Shown here piece after piece: positions 1 through 9,512 of a stretch of DNA of 64,000 bases. The position numbers and the translations under genes were made by a program. Below the pieces are notes generated by a model. That model had not been told where the DNA came from, ran no database searches, and saw only the letters and a list, made by a program, of their open reading frames with translations. This stretch comes from Nitratireductor thuwali (GTDB taxonomy: Bacteria > Pseudomonadota > Alphaproteobacteria > Rhizobiales > Rhizobiaceae): NCBI RefSeq assembly GCF_036621415.1, contig NZ_CP030941.1, positions 1,426,001 through 1,490,000 on the forward strand. Direction: 5' to 3'. Numbering within the stretch: the first letter of the stretch is position 1; each line of letters opens with the position of its first letter.

Positions 1-1318
1 CGCCGCTGAGCGCCTCGAAGACGACATCCATGCGCATGGCGAGATCATCCGCGCCATCGACATGATTGAAGAAGATGGTGAACTCGTCGCCACCAAAACG
101 GCTGACTTTGACGTCGCCCTTGGCGAATCCGGCGATACGTTCGGCGACGCAGTAGATCATGCCGTCGCCGACGGGATGCCCCAACGTGTCGTTGATGCTC
201 TTGAAATCATCGAGGTCGAACACCGCCAGGGCGCAATACCGGCCCTGGTCGCCGCCTTCCAGCAGTTCGGACACCACTTCATGAAAATAGGCCCGGTTGG
301 GCAGGTTCGTGAGGCTGTCGTAGCGGGCCATGAAGCGGATCTTCGCCTCGGCCTCAACCCGCGCAGTCACTTCCTCGAAGGTCAGGACGCCAAGTTCGTC
401 GCGGCCTTCCCGCGCCGAGAATTCCAGGTAGCGCCCATCCAGAAGGCGCAGCAAGACTTTTCTGTCGCGGCCCTCGCGCAGCGCTTTCGTCAGCTGCCGC
501 TCGGCATACTCGAAGTCCTTGCGATCCAGCAGCCCGGCGGCCACGCCCCTCGTGAGCAGCGCCTTGAGCGACCGGCCCATCATTTGTGTGGGAGAACGGA
601 ATTGCAGCGTATCGACCGCCTGCGCATTGGCGACGACCACCCGCCCTTCCGGGCTGAACATCACCAGTCCGTGGGACATGGTGTTGAGGGCCCTGTTGAA
701 GCGCTGCGCCAGGCGGGATGACCGCTTTTCCTCGCTGATCGCGTGAAACAGCACGGTGCGCACCAGATGCGCCATCTTCATGACCACGACCATGAAGGGC
801 GCGATGAACAGGCCTAGTATGAAATGGTAGATGTCGCCCTTGAGCATCAGCCCGAGCGCCATCGGGAAAACAATGGTCAATGTCAGGATCGAGACCATCT
901 TGGTCGAGCCGTAATTGCGGCCGGCAATGGTGATGGCGCCGCATAAGACAGCAGAGACAGCAGCGAGCTCGCTGAATGGGTCACTACCAAAGAAGATGGC
1001 ACTGAAGCCGAACGTGCCGACGATCAAACCGTGGATCGAGCCCCAGAGGATATAGCGCTGTTCCCAGCGGAGCGCCGACGCGTAGTCGGAGATCAGTGCG
1101 TGGTCCACGCGTGTGATCAGCCAATAGCGCCCGAAACCGGCACCAAGCATGAGCGGAGCCATGACGAGGTGCGCGATGTCTCCCGTCTTGAGATAGAGCA
1201 GAACGGCGATGGACGCAAAGCAAAGCGCACCAATCGGCAGCACGCCCACGTCCTGGAACAGCGACCGGATGTACCCGACGTAAACGTCTTCAGAAATGTG
1301 TGCCTTGCCGTTTTTCAC
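1..1318 (-). CDS. Membrane diguanylate cyclase (GGDEF), 3' end outside window
   Basis: The reverse strand is open from a GTG at 1318 to the window edge (439 residues visible); an in-frame GTG at 1327 is an alternative and a stop lies just upstream. About 190 N-terminal residues hold roughly six hydrophobic segments. A PAS-like stretch follows (SHGLVMFSPEGRVVVANAQA), then a GGDEF domain with FDLDDFKSINDTLGH and the intact catalytic RFGGDEF near residue 407. GGDEF proteins of this kind make cyclic di-GMP at the inner membrane. Whether an EAL domain follows cannot be seen. The membrane region may be a sensor, but I do not recognise a named type. Confidence 0.85.
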   Translation of the reverse strand, partial: MKNGKAHISEDVYVGYIRSLFQDVGVLPIGALCFASIAVLLYLKTGDIAHLVMAPLMLGAGFGRYWLITRVDHALISDYASALRWEQRYILWGSIHGLIVGTFGFSAIFFGSDPFSELAAVSAVLCGAITIAGRNYGSTKMVSILTLTIVFPMALGLMLKGDIYHFILGLFIAPFMVVVMKMAHLVRTVLFHAISEEKRSSRLAQRFNRALNTMSHGLVMFSPEGRVVVANAQAVDTLQFRSPTQMMGRSLKALLTRGVAAGLLDRKDFEYAERQLTKALREGRDRKVLLRLLDGRYLEFSAREGRDELGVLTFEEVTARVEAEAKIRFMARYDSLTNLPNRAYFHEVVSELLEGGDQGRYCALAVFDLDDFKSINDTLGHPVGDGMIYCVAERIAGFAKGDVKVSRFGGDEFTIFFNHVDGADDLAMRMDVVFEALSG

Positions 1319-1422
1319 TACCCGCACCCATTACGCGGGCTCAGCTATCGCACAGGCGAATTAAGAAAGCTTTATAGCTGATATCGCTTATGATTCGATC
1401 ATTTGTGCGTTGCAAAAATACA

Positions 1423-4400
1423 CTATTCCGCAGCCTTCAGCAATGGGTCGGGCCCGTCATGCTCCAGCCGGTCGACCAGACGCGCCCTTTCCTGCTCCGC
1501 CTTTTCGGCATTGGCTTGCTTGACGTGCCCATATCCCCGGATGATCGCCGGAACGCTGGCGAGCGCCGCGGCGGCTTCGATCCTGTCGGCGCGCAGCGAC
1601 TTCTCGATCAGGTCGAGGTCGGCTTCATACCGGCTCAGTATCTGCCGCTCCATGCGGCGCTCGGCGGTATAGCCGAAGACGTCCAGCGCCGTCCCGCGCA
1701 ACCGCCGCGCGCGAGCAAGCAGCGAAAATGCGTTCATCATCCACGGGCCATAACTGGTCTTCCGCAGATGCCCGGCGCTGTCCCTGCGGGCAAAGGCAGG
1801 CGGCGCCATGTGGAACTCCAGCCTTTCGAAGCTTTCGAATTCCGCTTCAAGCTGCCGCTTGAAGGAGCCGTCCGTGTAAAGCCGGGCCACCTCATACTCG
1901 TCCTTGATCGCCATCAGCTTGAACAGGTTCCGGGCTGCGGCTTCCGTCACTGCCGTTGAACCGCGCGCCGCGGCCTCTTCCGCCCGGCGCAATCTCTCGA
2001 TGCGTTGGCGATAGCGCTCGGCATAAGCCTTGTTCTGATAATCCGCCAGGAAAGACGCTCGGCGATCGACAATCTCATCCAGCGTCTTTGAAAGGCCCGA
2101 CACATGGGAAGGCGCCGCGCGCGTCACCACGTCGCGCACATGGTCCGGATCGTGCGCCGCCCTGCGGCCCCAGTGGAACGCGCTGATGTTCATCGACACG
2201 GCCTGACCATTCAGTTCGATGGCCCTTTCGATCGCTTCCGCCGACACGGGCAGGCCGCCGAACTGGTAGGCCATGCCCAGCATGAACATGTTGGCGCCGA
2301 TTGAATTGCCGAACAGCACGGTCGCCGCCCGCGTTGCGTCAAAGAAGTGCGACTTGCCTTCGCCGGCCGCCTGCGCCACCGCCTTCTTGAGCCGTTCGAC
2401 CGGCAATGAAAAATCTGCCGACCGCGCGAAGTCGCCGGGCATCACCTCGGCGGTATTGGTCACAACGATCGTGTGATCCTGCCGCACCGTCGAAAGTACC
2501 TTCTTGGCGCCGGAAACGACGAGATCGCAGCCCAGCACCAGATCGGCCTTTCCGGCGGAGACATGGATCGAGTACACCTGCTCCGGCGTCCGGGCGATGC
2601 GCAGATGCGAGAATACGGCGCCGCCCTTTTGCGCAAGCCCGGCCATGTCGATGACGCCGGAACCTTTGCCTTCAAGATGGGCCGCCATGCCCAGTATAGC
2701 TCCGATCGTGACGACGCCGGTGCCGCCTATGCCGTCGATGACGCCGGCCCAGCCATGTTCGCCCAGAGGAAAGAGCGCCGGCTCCGGCACGCCGTCAAGG
2801 GGATCGTCGCCACCCGCTGCGCCTTCAAGCTTCTTGAGCTTCGCCCCGTGCACCGTCACGAAAGACGGGCAGAACCCGTTGACGCAGGAGAAGTCCTTGT
2901 TGCAGCTCGACTGGTCGATGCGCCGCTTGCGGCCGAACTCGGTCTCCACCGGCTGCACGGAGACGCAGTTGGACTTGACGCCGCAATCGCCGCAGCCCTC
3001 GCAAACCAGCTCGTTGATGATGACCCGCTTGTCGGGATCGGGAAACGTCCCGCGCTTGCGCCGGCGGCGCTTTTCAGCAGCGCATGTCTGGTCGTAGATC
3101 AGTACGGTAACGCCCTTCGTCTCGCGCAAGCCGCGCTGGACGTCATCCAGATCGTCCCTGTGATGGATCGTCGTTCCCGCGGGAAAGCGGATCGTTCGCT
3201 CGTATTTCTCCGGCTCGTCGGAGACGACCGCGATGCGCGAGACACCCTCCGCGCGCACCTGCTCGGCGATCATCCCTACGGTCAGGCCACCCTCATGAGG
3301 CTGCCCGCCCGTCATGGCGACCGCATCGTTATAGAGGATCTTGTAGGTGATGTTGATCCCGGAGGCGATCGCGAAGCGCAGCGCCAGGGAGGCGGAATGA
3401 TTGTAGGTCCCGTCGCCCAGATTCTGGAAATAATGCTGTCTCTTGGAGAACGGCGCCTGGCCGATGAATTGCGCCCCTTCGCCGCCCATCGCGGTAAAGC
3501 CGACCGTGTCGCGGTCCATCCACAGCGCCATGAAGTGGCAGCCGATGCCTCCGCCGGCAATCGAACCTTCCGGTACGCGCGTGGAGCTGTTGTGCGGGCA
3601 GCCGGAGCAGAAATAGGGCGTGCGGGTGGCCACGTCCTTTGTATCGGCCAGCATTGCCTGGAACTGGCGCAGCCGGGCGACCCGCGCGGATATCTCCTCC
3701 GATGGGCCGATGACCTTCAGGATGCGCTCGCCGATGGTGATGGCGATGTCGTTGGGATCAAGGCCGCCCGTGGGCGAGAACAGGCGCTCACCGCGCTCGT
3801 CCGTCTTGCCGATGATGAGCGGATGATTGGCCGTCGCATAGAGGTTTTCGCGCAGTTGCACCTCGACCAGCGAGCGCTTCTCCTCGACCACGATAACCAT
3901 GTCGAGCCCGCGCACGAACTCGGCCATGTGCTGGTAGTCGAAAGGCCAGGGGCAAGCCACCTTGAACAGCCGCAGGCCGATCTGGCTCGCCCGCTCCTCG
4001 TCGATGCCCAGATCGTCCAGCGCCTGCCGGACGTCGAGATAGCTCGTCCCGAGCGTCACGATGCCCAGCTTCGGGTTCCTGCCGCCGGAAAAGACGATCC
4101 GGTTGAGTCCGTTCGCCTGCACGAAGGCCGCCGCCGCCGCCCGCTTGTAGTCGTGCAGCCGCGCCTCCTGCCCGAGTTGGTTCACCTCGTGGCGGATGTG
4201 CAGGCCGCCGGGCGGCAGGTCGATCTCCGGCAGCACGATGTCGAGCCGGTCATGCGCGACGTCCACGGAGGCCGTGGATTCGATGTTGTCCTTCACGCAT
4301 TTGATCGCCGCCCAGGTGCCGGCAAAGCGCGACAGCGCGTAGCCGTAGAGCCCGTAATCGATCAGTTCCTGCACACCGGCCGGATTGAGGATCGGCACCA

Positions 4401-4899
4401 TGGCGTCGACGAAGGCGAACTCGCTGGCATGGGCGACGGTGGAGGATTCCGCCGTATGGTCATCGCCCATCAGGGCCAGCACGCCGCCGTGCTTTGAGGA
4501 GCCCGCCAGGTTCGCGTGACGAAACACGTCGCCCGTCCGATCCACGCCCGGACCCTTGGCATACCAAAGCGCAAAGACGCCGTCATACCGCCCCTCGCCC
4601 AGCAGTTCCGTCTGCTGCGACCCCCAGCAGGCCGTCGCCGCCAGTTCCTCGTTGAGCCCAGGCTGAAAGATGACATTCGAGGCGGCAAGCTCCTTGCGTG
4701 CCTTCCAGAGCTGCAGATCGAAGCCGCCGAGAGGCGAGCCGCGGTAGCCCGATACGAATCCCGCCGTGTTCAAGCCCGCCTGCCGGTCACGCTCGCGCTG
4801 CATCATGAGCATGCGAACGACCGCCTGCGAACCCGAGACGAAGATGCGCTCCTTCGCAAGATCGTACTTGTCCGTCAGCGATATGTCATGCAGCGTCAT
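1423..4899 (-). CDS. Indolepyruvate:ferredoxin oxidoreductase, fused subunits
   Basis: A 1,158-residue protein with the single-chain architecture common in Alphaproteobacteria: N-terminal pyrimidine-binding part of the 2-oxoacid oxidoreductase fold, FCSGCPHNSST near residue 430, a thiamine-diphosphate domain with GDGTYNHS near 497, a cysteine cluster CEGCGDCGVKSNC near 630 for an Fe-S centre, and a gamma-type domain with GIGGTGVVTIG near 720. The family oxidatively decarboxylates arylpyruvates such as indolepyruvate to aryl-acetyl-CoA, reducing ferredoxin. The start is ATG with a GGAGGAAGC ribosome site. It is a single-gene unit, but the nearby TRAP transporter looks specific for 2-oxo acids, which could supply its substrate (inference). 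Confidence 0.9.
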   Translation of the reverse strand: MTLHDISLTDKYDLAKERIFVSGSQAVVRMLMMQRERDRQAGLNTAGFVSGYRGSPLGGFDLQLWKARKELAASNVIFQPGLNEELAATACWGSQQTELLGEGRYDGVFALWYAKGPGVDRTGDVFRHANLAGSSKHGGVLALMGDDHTAESSTVAHASEFAFVDAMVPILNPAGVQELIDYGLYGYALSRFAGTWAAIKCVKDNIESTASVDVAHDRLDIVLPEIDLPPGGLHIRHEVNQLGQEARLHDYKRAAAAAFVQANGLNRIVFSGGRNPKLGIVTLGTSYLDVRQALDDLGIDEERASQIGLRLFKVACPWPFDYQHMAEFVRGLDMVIVVEEKRSLVEVQLRENLYATANHPLIIGKTDERGERLFSPTGGLDPNDIAITIGERILKVIGPSEEISARVARLRQFQAMLADTKDVATRTPYFCSGCPHNSSTRVPEGSIAGGGIGCHFMALWMDRDTVGFTAMGGEGAQFIGQAPFSKRQHYFQNLGDGTYNHSASLALRFAIASGINITYKILYNDAVAMTGGQPHEGGLTVGMIAEQVRAEGVSRIAVVSDEPEKYERTIRFPAGTTIHHRDDLDDVQRGLRETKGVTVLIYDQTCAAEKRRRRKRGTFPDPDKRVIINELVCEGCGDCGVKSNCVSVQPVETEFGRKRRIDQSSCNKDFSCVNGFCPSFVTVHGAKLKKLEGAAGGDDPLDGVPEPALFPLGEHGWAGVIDGIGGTGVVTIGAILGMAAHLEGKGSGVIDMAGLAQKGGAVFSHLRIARTPEQVYSIHVSAGKADLVLGCDLVVSGAKKVLSTVRQDHTIVVTNTAEVMPGDFARSADFSLPVERLKKAVAQAAGEGKSHFFDATRAATVLFGNSIGANMFMLGMAYQFGGLPVSAEAIERAIELNGQAVSMNISAFHWGRRAAHDPDHVRDVVTRAAPSHVSGLSKTLDEIVDRRASFLADYQNKAYAERYRQRIERLRRAEEAAARGSTAVTEAAARNLFKLMAIKDEYEVARLYTDGSFKRQLEAEFESFERLEFHMAPPAFARRDSAGHLRKTSYGPWMMNAFSLLARARRLRGTALDVFGYTAERRMERQILSRYEADLDLIEKSLRADRIEAAAALASVPAIIRGYGHVKQANAEKAEQERARLVDRLEHDGPDPLLKAAE

Positions 4900-5324
4900 A
4901 GACCGCTTCCTCCTTGACGGAAATGGTAGGCCATGGCTCTAACCATTCCGATATTTTTCTACCGCCTTGACGGCCGGTCAAACGAAATCGCCCGTTTGGA
5001 AAAATCCGCAAGACTGCCCGCTTCCTCGGGGCTGCCACGACATTTTGTTTTGCGGCATGGGCGGAACGCGAATGATTCTGTTCCGGCCTAAAAACGCGAT
5101 TTGTCTTAGGTGGCGCTCCCGCCCGAAAGAGCAAATCGTGCAAATGCCGCGATTTTTTGTCCCGCTCACTTTTTCCCTTCCCGTAAAGCTGCTAAACACC
5201 GCCCGCTCGCCGGGGGGCAGCATGCAAAACAAGAGAAAGCTCCCGACAGGCGGTGCCGAGGGGAAACCGATGAAGTCTTACATGCCGCGCAGACCGATCT
5301 GCCGCACAGGGAAGGTATAGGCCG
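4900..5324. other. Intergenic region, divergent promoters expected
   Basis: This 425-bp gap lies between the divergent indolepyruvate oxidoreductase gene and the TRAP permease genes. Short open frames in it show no coding character and no recognisable family. Promoters for both sides must lie here, but I could not fix convincing -35/-10 pairs. A GGGAAGG ribosome site stands before the TTG start at 5325. Confidence 0.5.
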
Positions 5325-5897
5325 TTGCGCGCGATTGCTTTGATCGTCCGCGTCATCAGCGGACTGAACGCCTTGGTTGGCAACATATTTTCCTGGCTGT
5401 CCCTGGCGATCGTGCTGGTCTGCTTTACCGTCGTCGTCCAGCGCTACGTATTCGCCACAAGCTATGTGTGGATGCAGGATCTCTATATCTGGCTGAATGG
5501 CGCCATGTTCACCGCCGTGGCCGGGTTTGCGCTGCTGCGAAACGATCATGTGCGCGTCGACATATTCTATCGTCCTGCGAGCATCCGGCGTAAGGCCGTG
5601 ATCGACATCATAGGCGTCATATTCTTCCTGCTGCCCTTCTGCTGGGTCGTTTTCGCCTATGGCTGGCCGTTCGTCGCCCGCTCCTGGCGCATTCAGGAAG
5701 CTTCGGCCAATGTCGGCGGGATGCCGGGCCTGTTCATTCTGAAGACATTCATACTGGCTTTCGCGGGCCTTATCGCGCTCCAGGGAATCGCCATGGTGCT
5801 GAGGTCGATCCTCGTCCTCAACGGAAAAGAAGAATTGCTGCCGGAAAAGCTCCGCTACGAGCGACAGGATACGGCCCCGGCGGAGGTCAGCGTCTGA
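5325..5897 (+). CDS. TRAP transporter small permease (DctQ type)
   Basis: A 190-residue protein with four hydrophobic segments and the DctQ-family pattern, including FVARSWRIQEASANVGGMPG. TRAP small permeases pair with the large permease to form the sodium-driven membrane part of a tripartite importer fed by a periplasmic binding protein. The start is TTG, nine bases after GGGAAGG; no ATG fits. Its TGA stop shares one base with the ATG of the large permease, so the two are translationally coupled. Confidence 0.88.
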   Translation: MRAIALIVRVISGLNALVGNIFSWLSLAIVLVCFTVVVQRYVFATSYVWMQDLYIWLNGAMFTAVAGFALLRNDHVRVDIFYRPASIRRKAVIDIIGVIFFLLPFCWVVFAYGWPFVARSWRIQEASANVGGMPGLFILKTFILAFAGLIALQGIAMVLRSILVLNGKEELLPEKLRYERQDTAPAEVSV

Positions 5898-7288
5898 TGG
5901 ATCCGGTCTTTGTTGGCGAGCTCCTTTCGGGGCTCATGTTCTTTGGCATCATCGGCTTCCTGCTGCTCGGGTTCCCGGTGGCTTTCACCCTTGCCGGCGT
6001 CTCGCTGATGTTCGGCTTCGTGGGCATGTGGTTCGGGGTCTTCGATCCCTCGAACTTCGGCAGCCTGGCCAATCGCTATATCGGCTTCATGACCAACGAG
6101 GTTCTGGTCGCTGTCCCGCTGTTCATCTTCATGGGCGTCATTCTCGAACGCTCCAAGATCGCCGAGCAACTGCTGCTCACCATGGGCAAGCTGTTCGGCA
6201 ATCTGCGTGGCGGGCTTGGCATGTCGGTCATCGTGGTGGGGGCGCTGCTGGCTGCCTCCACCGGCGTGGTCGGGGCAACCGTCGTGACGATGGGCCTGAT
6301 CTCGCTGCCGGCGATGCTCCGCGCCAACTACGACCCGCGCCTGGCGAGCGGCGTGATATGCGCCTCCGGCACGCTGGGCCAGATCATCCCGCCCTCGACC
6401 GTGCTGATCTTCATGGGCGACATGTTGTCCGGCATCAATTCGCAGGTGCAGATGGCCAAGGGTAACTTTGCGCCCACGCCGGTCTCCGTCGGCGACCTCT
6501 TTGCCGGCGCGCTGCTTCCGGGCATCCTGCTGGTCGGGCTATACCTTGCCTGGTCCGTCGCCAAGGCCATCTTCGATCCCGAATCGTGCCCCGCCACGCC
6601 CGTGCCCCCAGATGAAAAGAAGGAGCTGCTGGGCGAGATCGCAGTAGCGCTGGTGCCGCCGCTGCTTTTGATCATGACCGTGCTCGGCTCCATCCTCGGT
6701 GGCATAGCGACCCCCACCGAGGCTGCCTCGGTGGGCGCCGTCGGCGCCATGGTACTGGCAGCCCTGCGCTGGCGGCTCTCGTTCCGCGTGCTGCGCGAGG
6801 CTGCCATCTCCACCGCCTCGATCACCTGCATGGTGTTCATCATCCTGTTCGGCGCCTCGGTGTTTTCCATCGTTTTCCGTCTGATGGGCGGTGACAGTCT
6901 GGTGCATGAGTTCCTTACCAACCTGCCCGGCGGTACGCTGATGGCCGTGGCGGTGGTGATGCTGATAATGTTCCTGCTGGGCTTCATCCTCGACACTTTC
7001 GAAATCATCTTCATCGTGATCCCGATTACCGCGCCGATCCTGCTTGCCCTGGATGTCGATCCGGTCTGGCTGGGCGTGCTCGTGGGCGTGAACCTGCAAA
7101 CAAGCTTCCTGACGCCGCCCTTCGGCTTCGCACTGTTTTACCTTCGGGGTGTCGCACCCAGTTCGGTGTCGACGGCCATGATCTACAGGGGTGTCATCCC
7201 CTTCGTGGTTCTTCAGCTCATTGCCATCGCGATCATGTTCGCTTTCCCGCAGATCGCCACCTGGCTGCCGAGGGCGATCTACAATTGA
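5897..7288 (+). CDS. TRAP transporter large permease (DctM type)
   Basis: A 463-residue protein with about twelve hydrophobic segments and DctM-family signatures: GVVGATVVTMGLISLPAML, SGTLGQIIPPSTVLIFMGD, TPTEAASVGAVGA and TSFLTPPFGFALFYLRG. It forms the substrate channel of the TRAP importer together with the small permease just upstream. The binding protein gene is convergent on the other strand across a shared terminator, an arrangement that lets the binding protein be made at a different level. Confidence 0.92.
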   Translation: MDPVFVGELLSGLMFFGIIGFLLLGFPVAFTLAGVSLMFGFVGMWFGVFDPSNFGSLANRYIGFMTNEVLVAVPLFIFMGVILERSKIAEQLLLTMGKLFGNLRGGLGMSVIVVGALLAASTGVVGATVVTMGLISLPAMLRANYDPRLASGVICASGTLGQIIPPSTVLIFMGDMLSGINSQVQMAKGNFAPTPVSVGDLFAGALLPGILLVGLYLAWSVAKAIFDPESCPATPVPPDEKKELLGEIAVALVPPLLLIMTVLGSILGGIATPTEAASVGAVGAMVLAALRWRLSFRVLREAAISTASITCMVFIILFGASVFSIVFRLMGGDSLVHEFLTNLPGGTLMAVAVVMLIMFLLGFILDTFEIIFIVIPITAPILLALDVDPVWLGVLVGVNLQTSFLTPPFGFALFYLRGVAPSSVSTAMIYRGVIPFVVLQLIAIAIMFAFPQIATWLPRAIYN

Positions 7289-7337
7289 CCGCTATCGCGG
7301 CGATCCTGAAACCGAACGGCTGGATGCACAGCCCACA

Positions 7338-7366
7338 AAAAAGCCCGGGACAGACCCGGGCTTTTT
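7338..7366. terminator. Bidirectional intrinsic terminator
   Basis: A 12-bp perfect stem (AAAAAGCCCGGG, loop ACAGA, CCCGGGCTTTTT) lies between the convergent TRAP permease and binding-protein genes. With A and T runs on either side it can stop transcription from both strands. Confidence 0.9.
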
Positions 7367-7386
7367 CAGTTCGGTGAGACTTTCGT

Positions 7387-8481
7387 TCAGATCTTGAAGA
7401 ACTTCTCGCGCGCCTGCATGTAGGCGCCGTCGGTGCTCTCGCTGCGGGTACGCAGCACGCTGAGCGCATCAAGGAAGCTTTCGGTGGTCTTCTTCGTCAG
7501 CGCATCGTCGGAATCACGCAGCTCCGTCAGGATTTCCACGGCAGCATCGGCGCCGGCCTGCAGGATGTCGTCCGGGAAGGTGCGCACGATCACGCCGTGC
7601 TCATCGACCAGGGTCTTCAGGGCACGGGGATCGTTGGCGTAGAAGTCGGAAGCGACCTGGTCATATTCGGCCTGCGAGCAATCCCTGATGATTGCCTGAA
7701 GGTCCGTAGGCAGCTCCTGGTATTTCGCCTTGTCGACGACGAGTTCGGTGGCAAGGCCGGGCTCGATAAAGCTCGGGAAATAGTAGTTCTTGCAAACTTG
7801 GTAGAAACCGAGTGCGAGGTCGTTGTAGGGGCCGACGAATTCCGCCGCGTCGAGCGTGCCCGACTGCAGCGCCTGAAAGATTTCGCCCGCCGCCATGTTG
7901 GTGACGGTCGCGCCAAGCTTCTCCCACACACGGCCGCCGAGCCCGGGAGTACGGAAGCGGATGCCCTGGACATCGGAGAGGCCGGTCAGCTCGTTGCGGA
8001 ACCAACCGCCTGCCTGCGTGCCCGTGTCTCCCGACAGGAAGCCCTGGACGCCGAACTGGTCGTAAATCTCGTCCCAGAGTTCCTGGCCGCCCATGTAGCG
8101 TACCCATGCGGCCATCTCGCGGGAGGTCATGCCGTAGGGAACGCCCGTGAAGAACGACAGGGCGATGCTCTTGTTCTGCCAGTAATAGGCGGCGCCGTGG
8201 CTCATTTCGGCGGATCCGTCGATGACGGCATCCAGCGACTGCAGCGGCGGCACCAGTTCGCCCGCGGCATAGACCTGGATTGTCAGGCGGCCGCCGGAAG
8301 CGGCGGTGATGCGGTCAGCAAGGCGTTGCGCGCCCACGCCCAGCCCTGGAAAGTTCTTCGGCCACGTGGTGACCATGCGCCAGGTCTGGTTGCCCTGCGC
8401 AATGGCTGGCGTTGCAAGCGCGGCCGCACCGGCGCCCGCGCCAGCCAAGCCTGCCTTCTTGATAAATGAACGGCGATCCAT
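7387..8481 (-). CDS. TRAP substrate-binding protein, TakP-like (2-oxo acids)
   Basis: A 364-residue periplasmic binding protein. The N-terminus MDRRSFIKKAG followed by an Ala-rich stretch and ATPAIAQ looks like a twin-arginine or lipidation-free signal peptide cut after AQ. The mature part (SAGELVPPLQ-like AAGELVPPLQSLDAVIDG, GGWFRNEL, GEIFQALQSGTLDAAEFVGP) resembles TakP, the 2-oxo-monocarboxylate-binding TRAP protein of Rhodobacter. GGGAGG precedes the ATG. Substrate by analogy only. It converges on its presumed permease genes and sits close to the indolepyruvate oxidoreductase gene. Confidence 0.85.
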   Translation of the reverse strand: MDRRSFIKKAGLAGAGAGAAALATPAIAQGNQTWRMVTTWPKNFPGLGVGAQRLADRITAASGGRLTIQVYAAGELVPPLQSLDAVIDGSAEMSHGAAYYWQNKSIALSFFTGVPYGMTSREMAAWVRYMGGQELWDEIYDQFGVQGFLSGDTGTQAGGWFRNELTGLSDVQGIRFRTPGLGGRVWEKLGATVTNMAAGEIFQALQSGTLDAAEFVGPYNDLALGFYQVCKNYYFPSFIEPGLATELVVDKAKYQELPTDLQAIIRDCSQAEYDQVASDFYANDPRALKTLVDEHGVIVRTFPDDILQAGADAAVEILTELRDSDDALTKKTTESFLDALSVLRTRSESTDGAYMQAREKFFKI

Positions 8482-8740
8482 GGAATACCTCCCGGAAATG
8501 AGGATCGATTTTTACAGACGGACACGGGGCGCTGTGGCATCACGCGCCATCCTCCCCCGGAGCCGGGCCGTATCAATACACGCGTCTTGCGCCAAGTCCA
8601 GTTGAGCGGACGCCTCCATCTTGCGGTTTGGTAAAATCTGCACGCGAATGCCGCAACCGCAGCGAAAGCAGTTGGAAAGCCGCCGCGCGGCAATTAGATG
8701 TGACCGAGATCACCGAAGCGCCAGAACGAGGCCGAACAGG

Positions 8741-9511
8741 ATGCTCCAGCCGCTCGTCGCCGTCTCCACCGACGTCAAGGAATTCGAGAAATACACGTGG
8801 CATGCCGCCCCGGACCAGTATCTGGAGGCGGCCCTGTCGGTCGCGGGCGTCCTGCCCGTGCTGGTCCCTTCCTTTGGTGAGCGTCTAGATCTCGAGAGCC
8901 TCCTTTCATCCGTGGACGGAGTGATGCTCACCGGCTCGAAGTCCAATGTGAGCCCGCGCCATTACGGCATGGAAGCGGACGAAAGGAACGGTCCCTACGA
9001 CGAGCGTCGCGATGCGACGACGCTGCCCCTGATCCGCAGGGCGATCGAACGTGGCGTCCCGCTGCTCGCGATCTGCCGCGGCATTCAGGAGATGAACGTG
9101 GCGCTTGGCGGCACGCTCGCCGGCGAAATCCAGGAGCGCGAGGGGGCGATGGACCACCGGGCGCCCGAAAGCGACCGTCAGGACGATCGCTTCGCCATCC
9201 GGCATCCGGTTCATATCAGGGAGGGGTCGTGTTTGGCGGATGTCTTCGGCCCCGTCGAGATCAACGTGAACTCGGTTCACCGCCAGGGCATAGACCGTCT
9301 GGGGCCGAACCTTGCCATCGAAGCGGTGGCCCCGGATGGCGCCATAGAAGCGGTCTCCGCCATAGGCGCCAAGGCCTTCGCGGTCGGCGTACAGTGGCAT
9401 CCCGAATACTGGGCAGCCACCGACACCGCGTCCCGCAGGATATTCGAAGCCTTCGGCGAAGCCGTCCGGGCCCACGCAAGCGCGCGCAGACCCGCAGCGG
9501 CGGCCGAGTAG
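8741..9511 (+). CDS. Class I glutamine amidotransferase-like gamma-glutamyl hydrolase (PuuD/peptidase C26 family)
   Basis: A 256-residue protein of the peptidase C26 type. The nucleophile elbow LLAICRGIQEMNVALGG carries the catalytic Cys, and VGVQWHPEYW carries the His and Glu of the triad. Relatives hydrolyse gamma-glutamyl-GABA in putrescine breakdown or other gamma-glutamyl compounds. The frame is open further upstream, but the ATG at 8741 gives the usual N-terminus (MLQPLVAVSTD). Neighbours give no clear pathway, so the substrate is not assigned. Confidence 0.85.
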   Translation: MLQPLVAVSTDVKEFEKYTWHAAPDQYLEAALSVAGVLPVLVPSFGERLDLESLLSSVDGVMLTGSKSNVSPRHYGMEADERNGPYDERRDATTLPLIRRAIERGVPLLAICRGIQEMNVALGGTLAGEIQEREGAMDHRAPESDRQDDRFAIRHPVHIREGSCLADVFGPVEINVNSVHRQGIDRLGPNLAIEAVAPDGAIEAVSAIGAKAFAVGVQWHPEYWAATDTASRRIFEAFGEAVRAHASARRPAAAAE

Positions 9512-9512
9512 C

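Noticed and set aside
1321..1422. CCCGC/GCGGG hairpin downstream of the indolepyruvate oxidoreductase gene as terminator
   Set aside because: Only five base pairs with a long loop and no T run on the correct strand.
2473..4497. A 674-codon open frame on the plus strand opposite the oxidoreductase gene
   Set aside because: It is the antisense shadow of a high-GC gene; no family features, no ribosome site.
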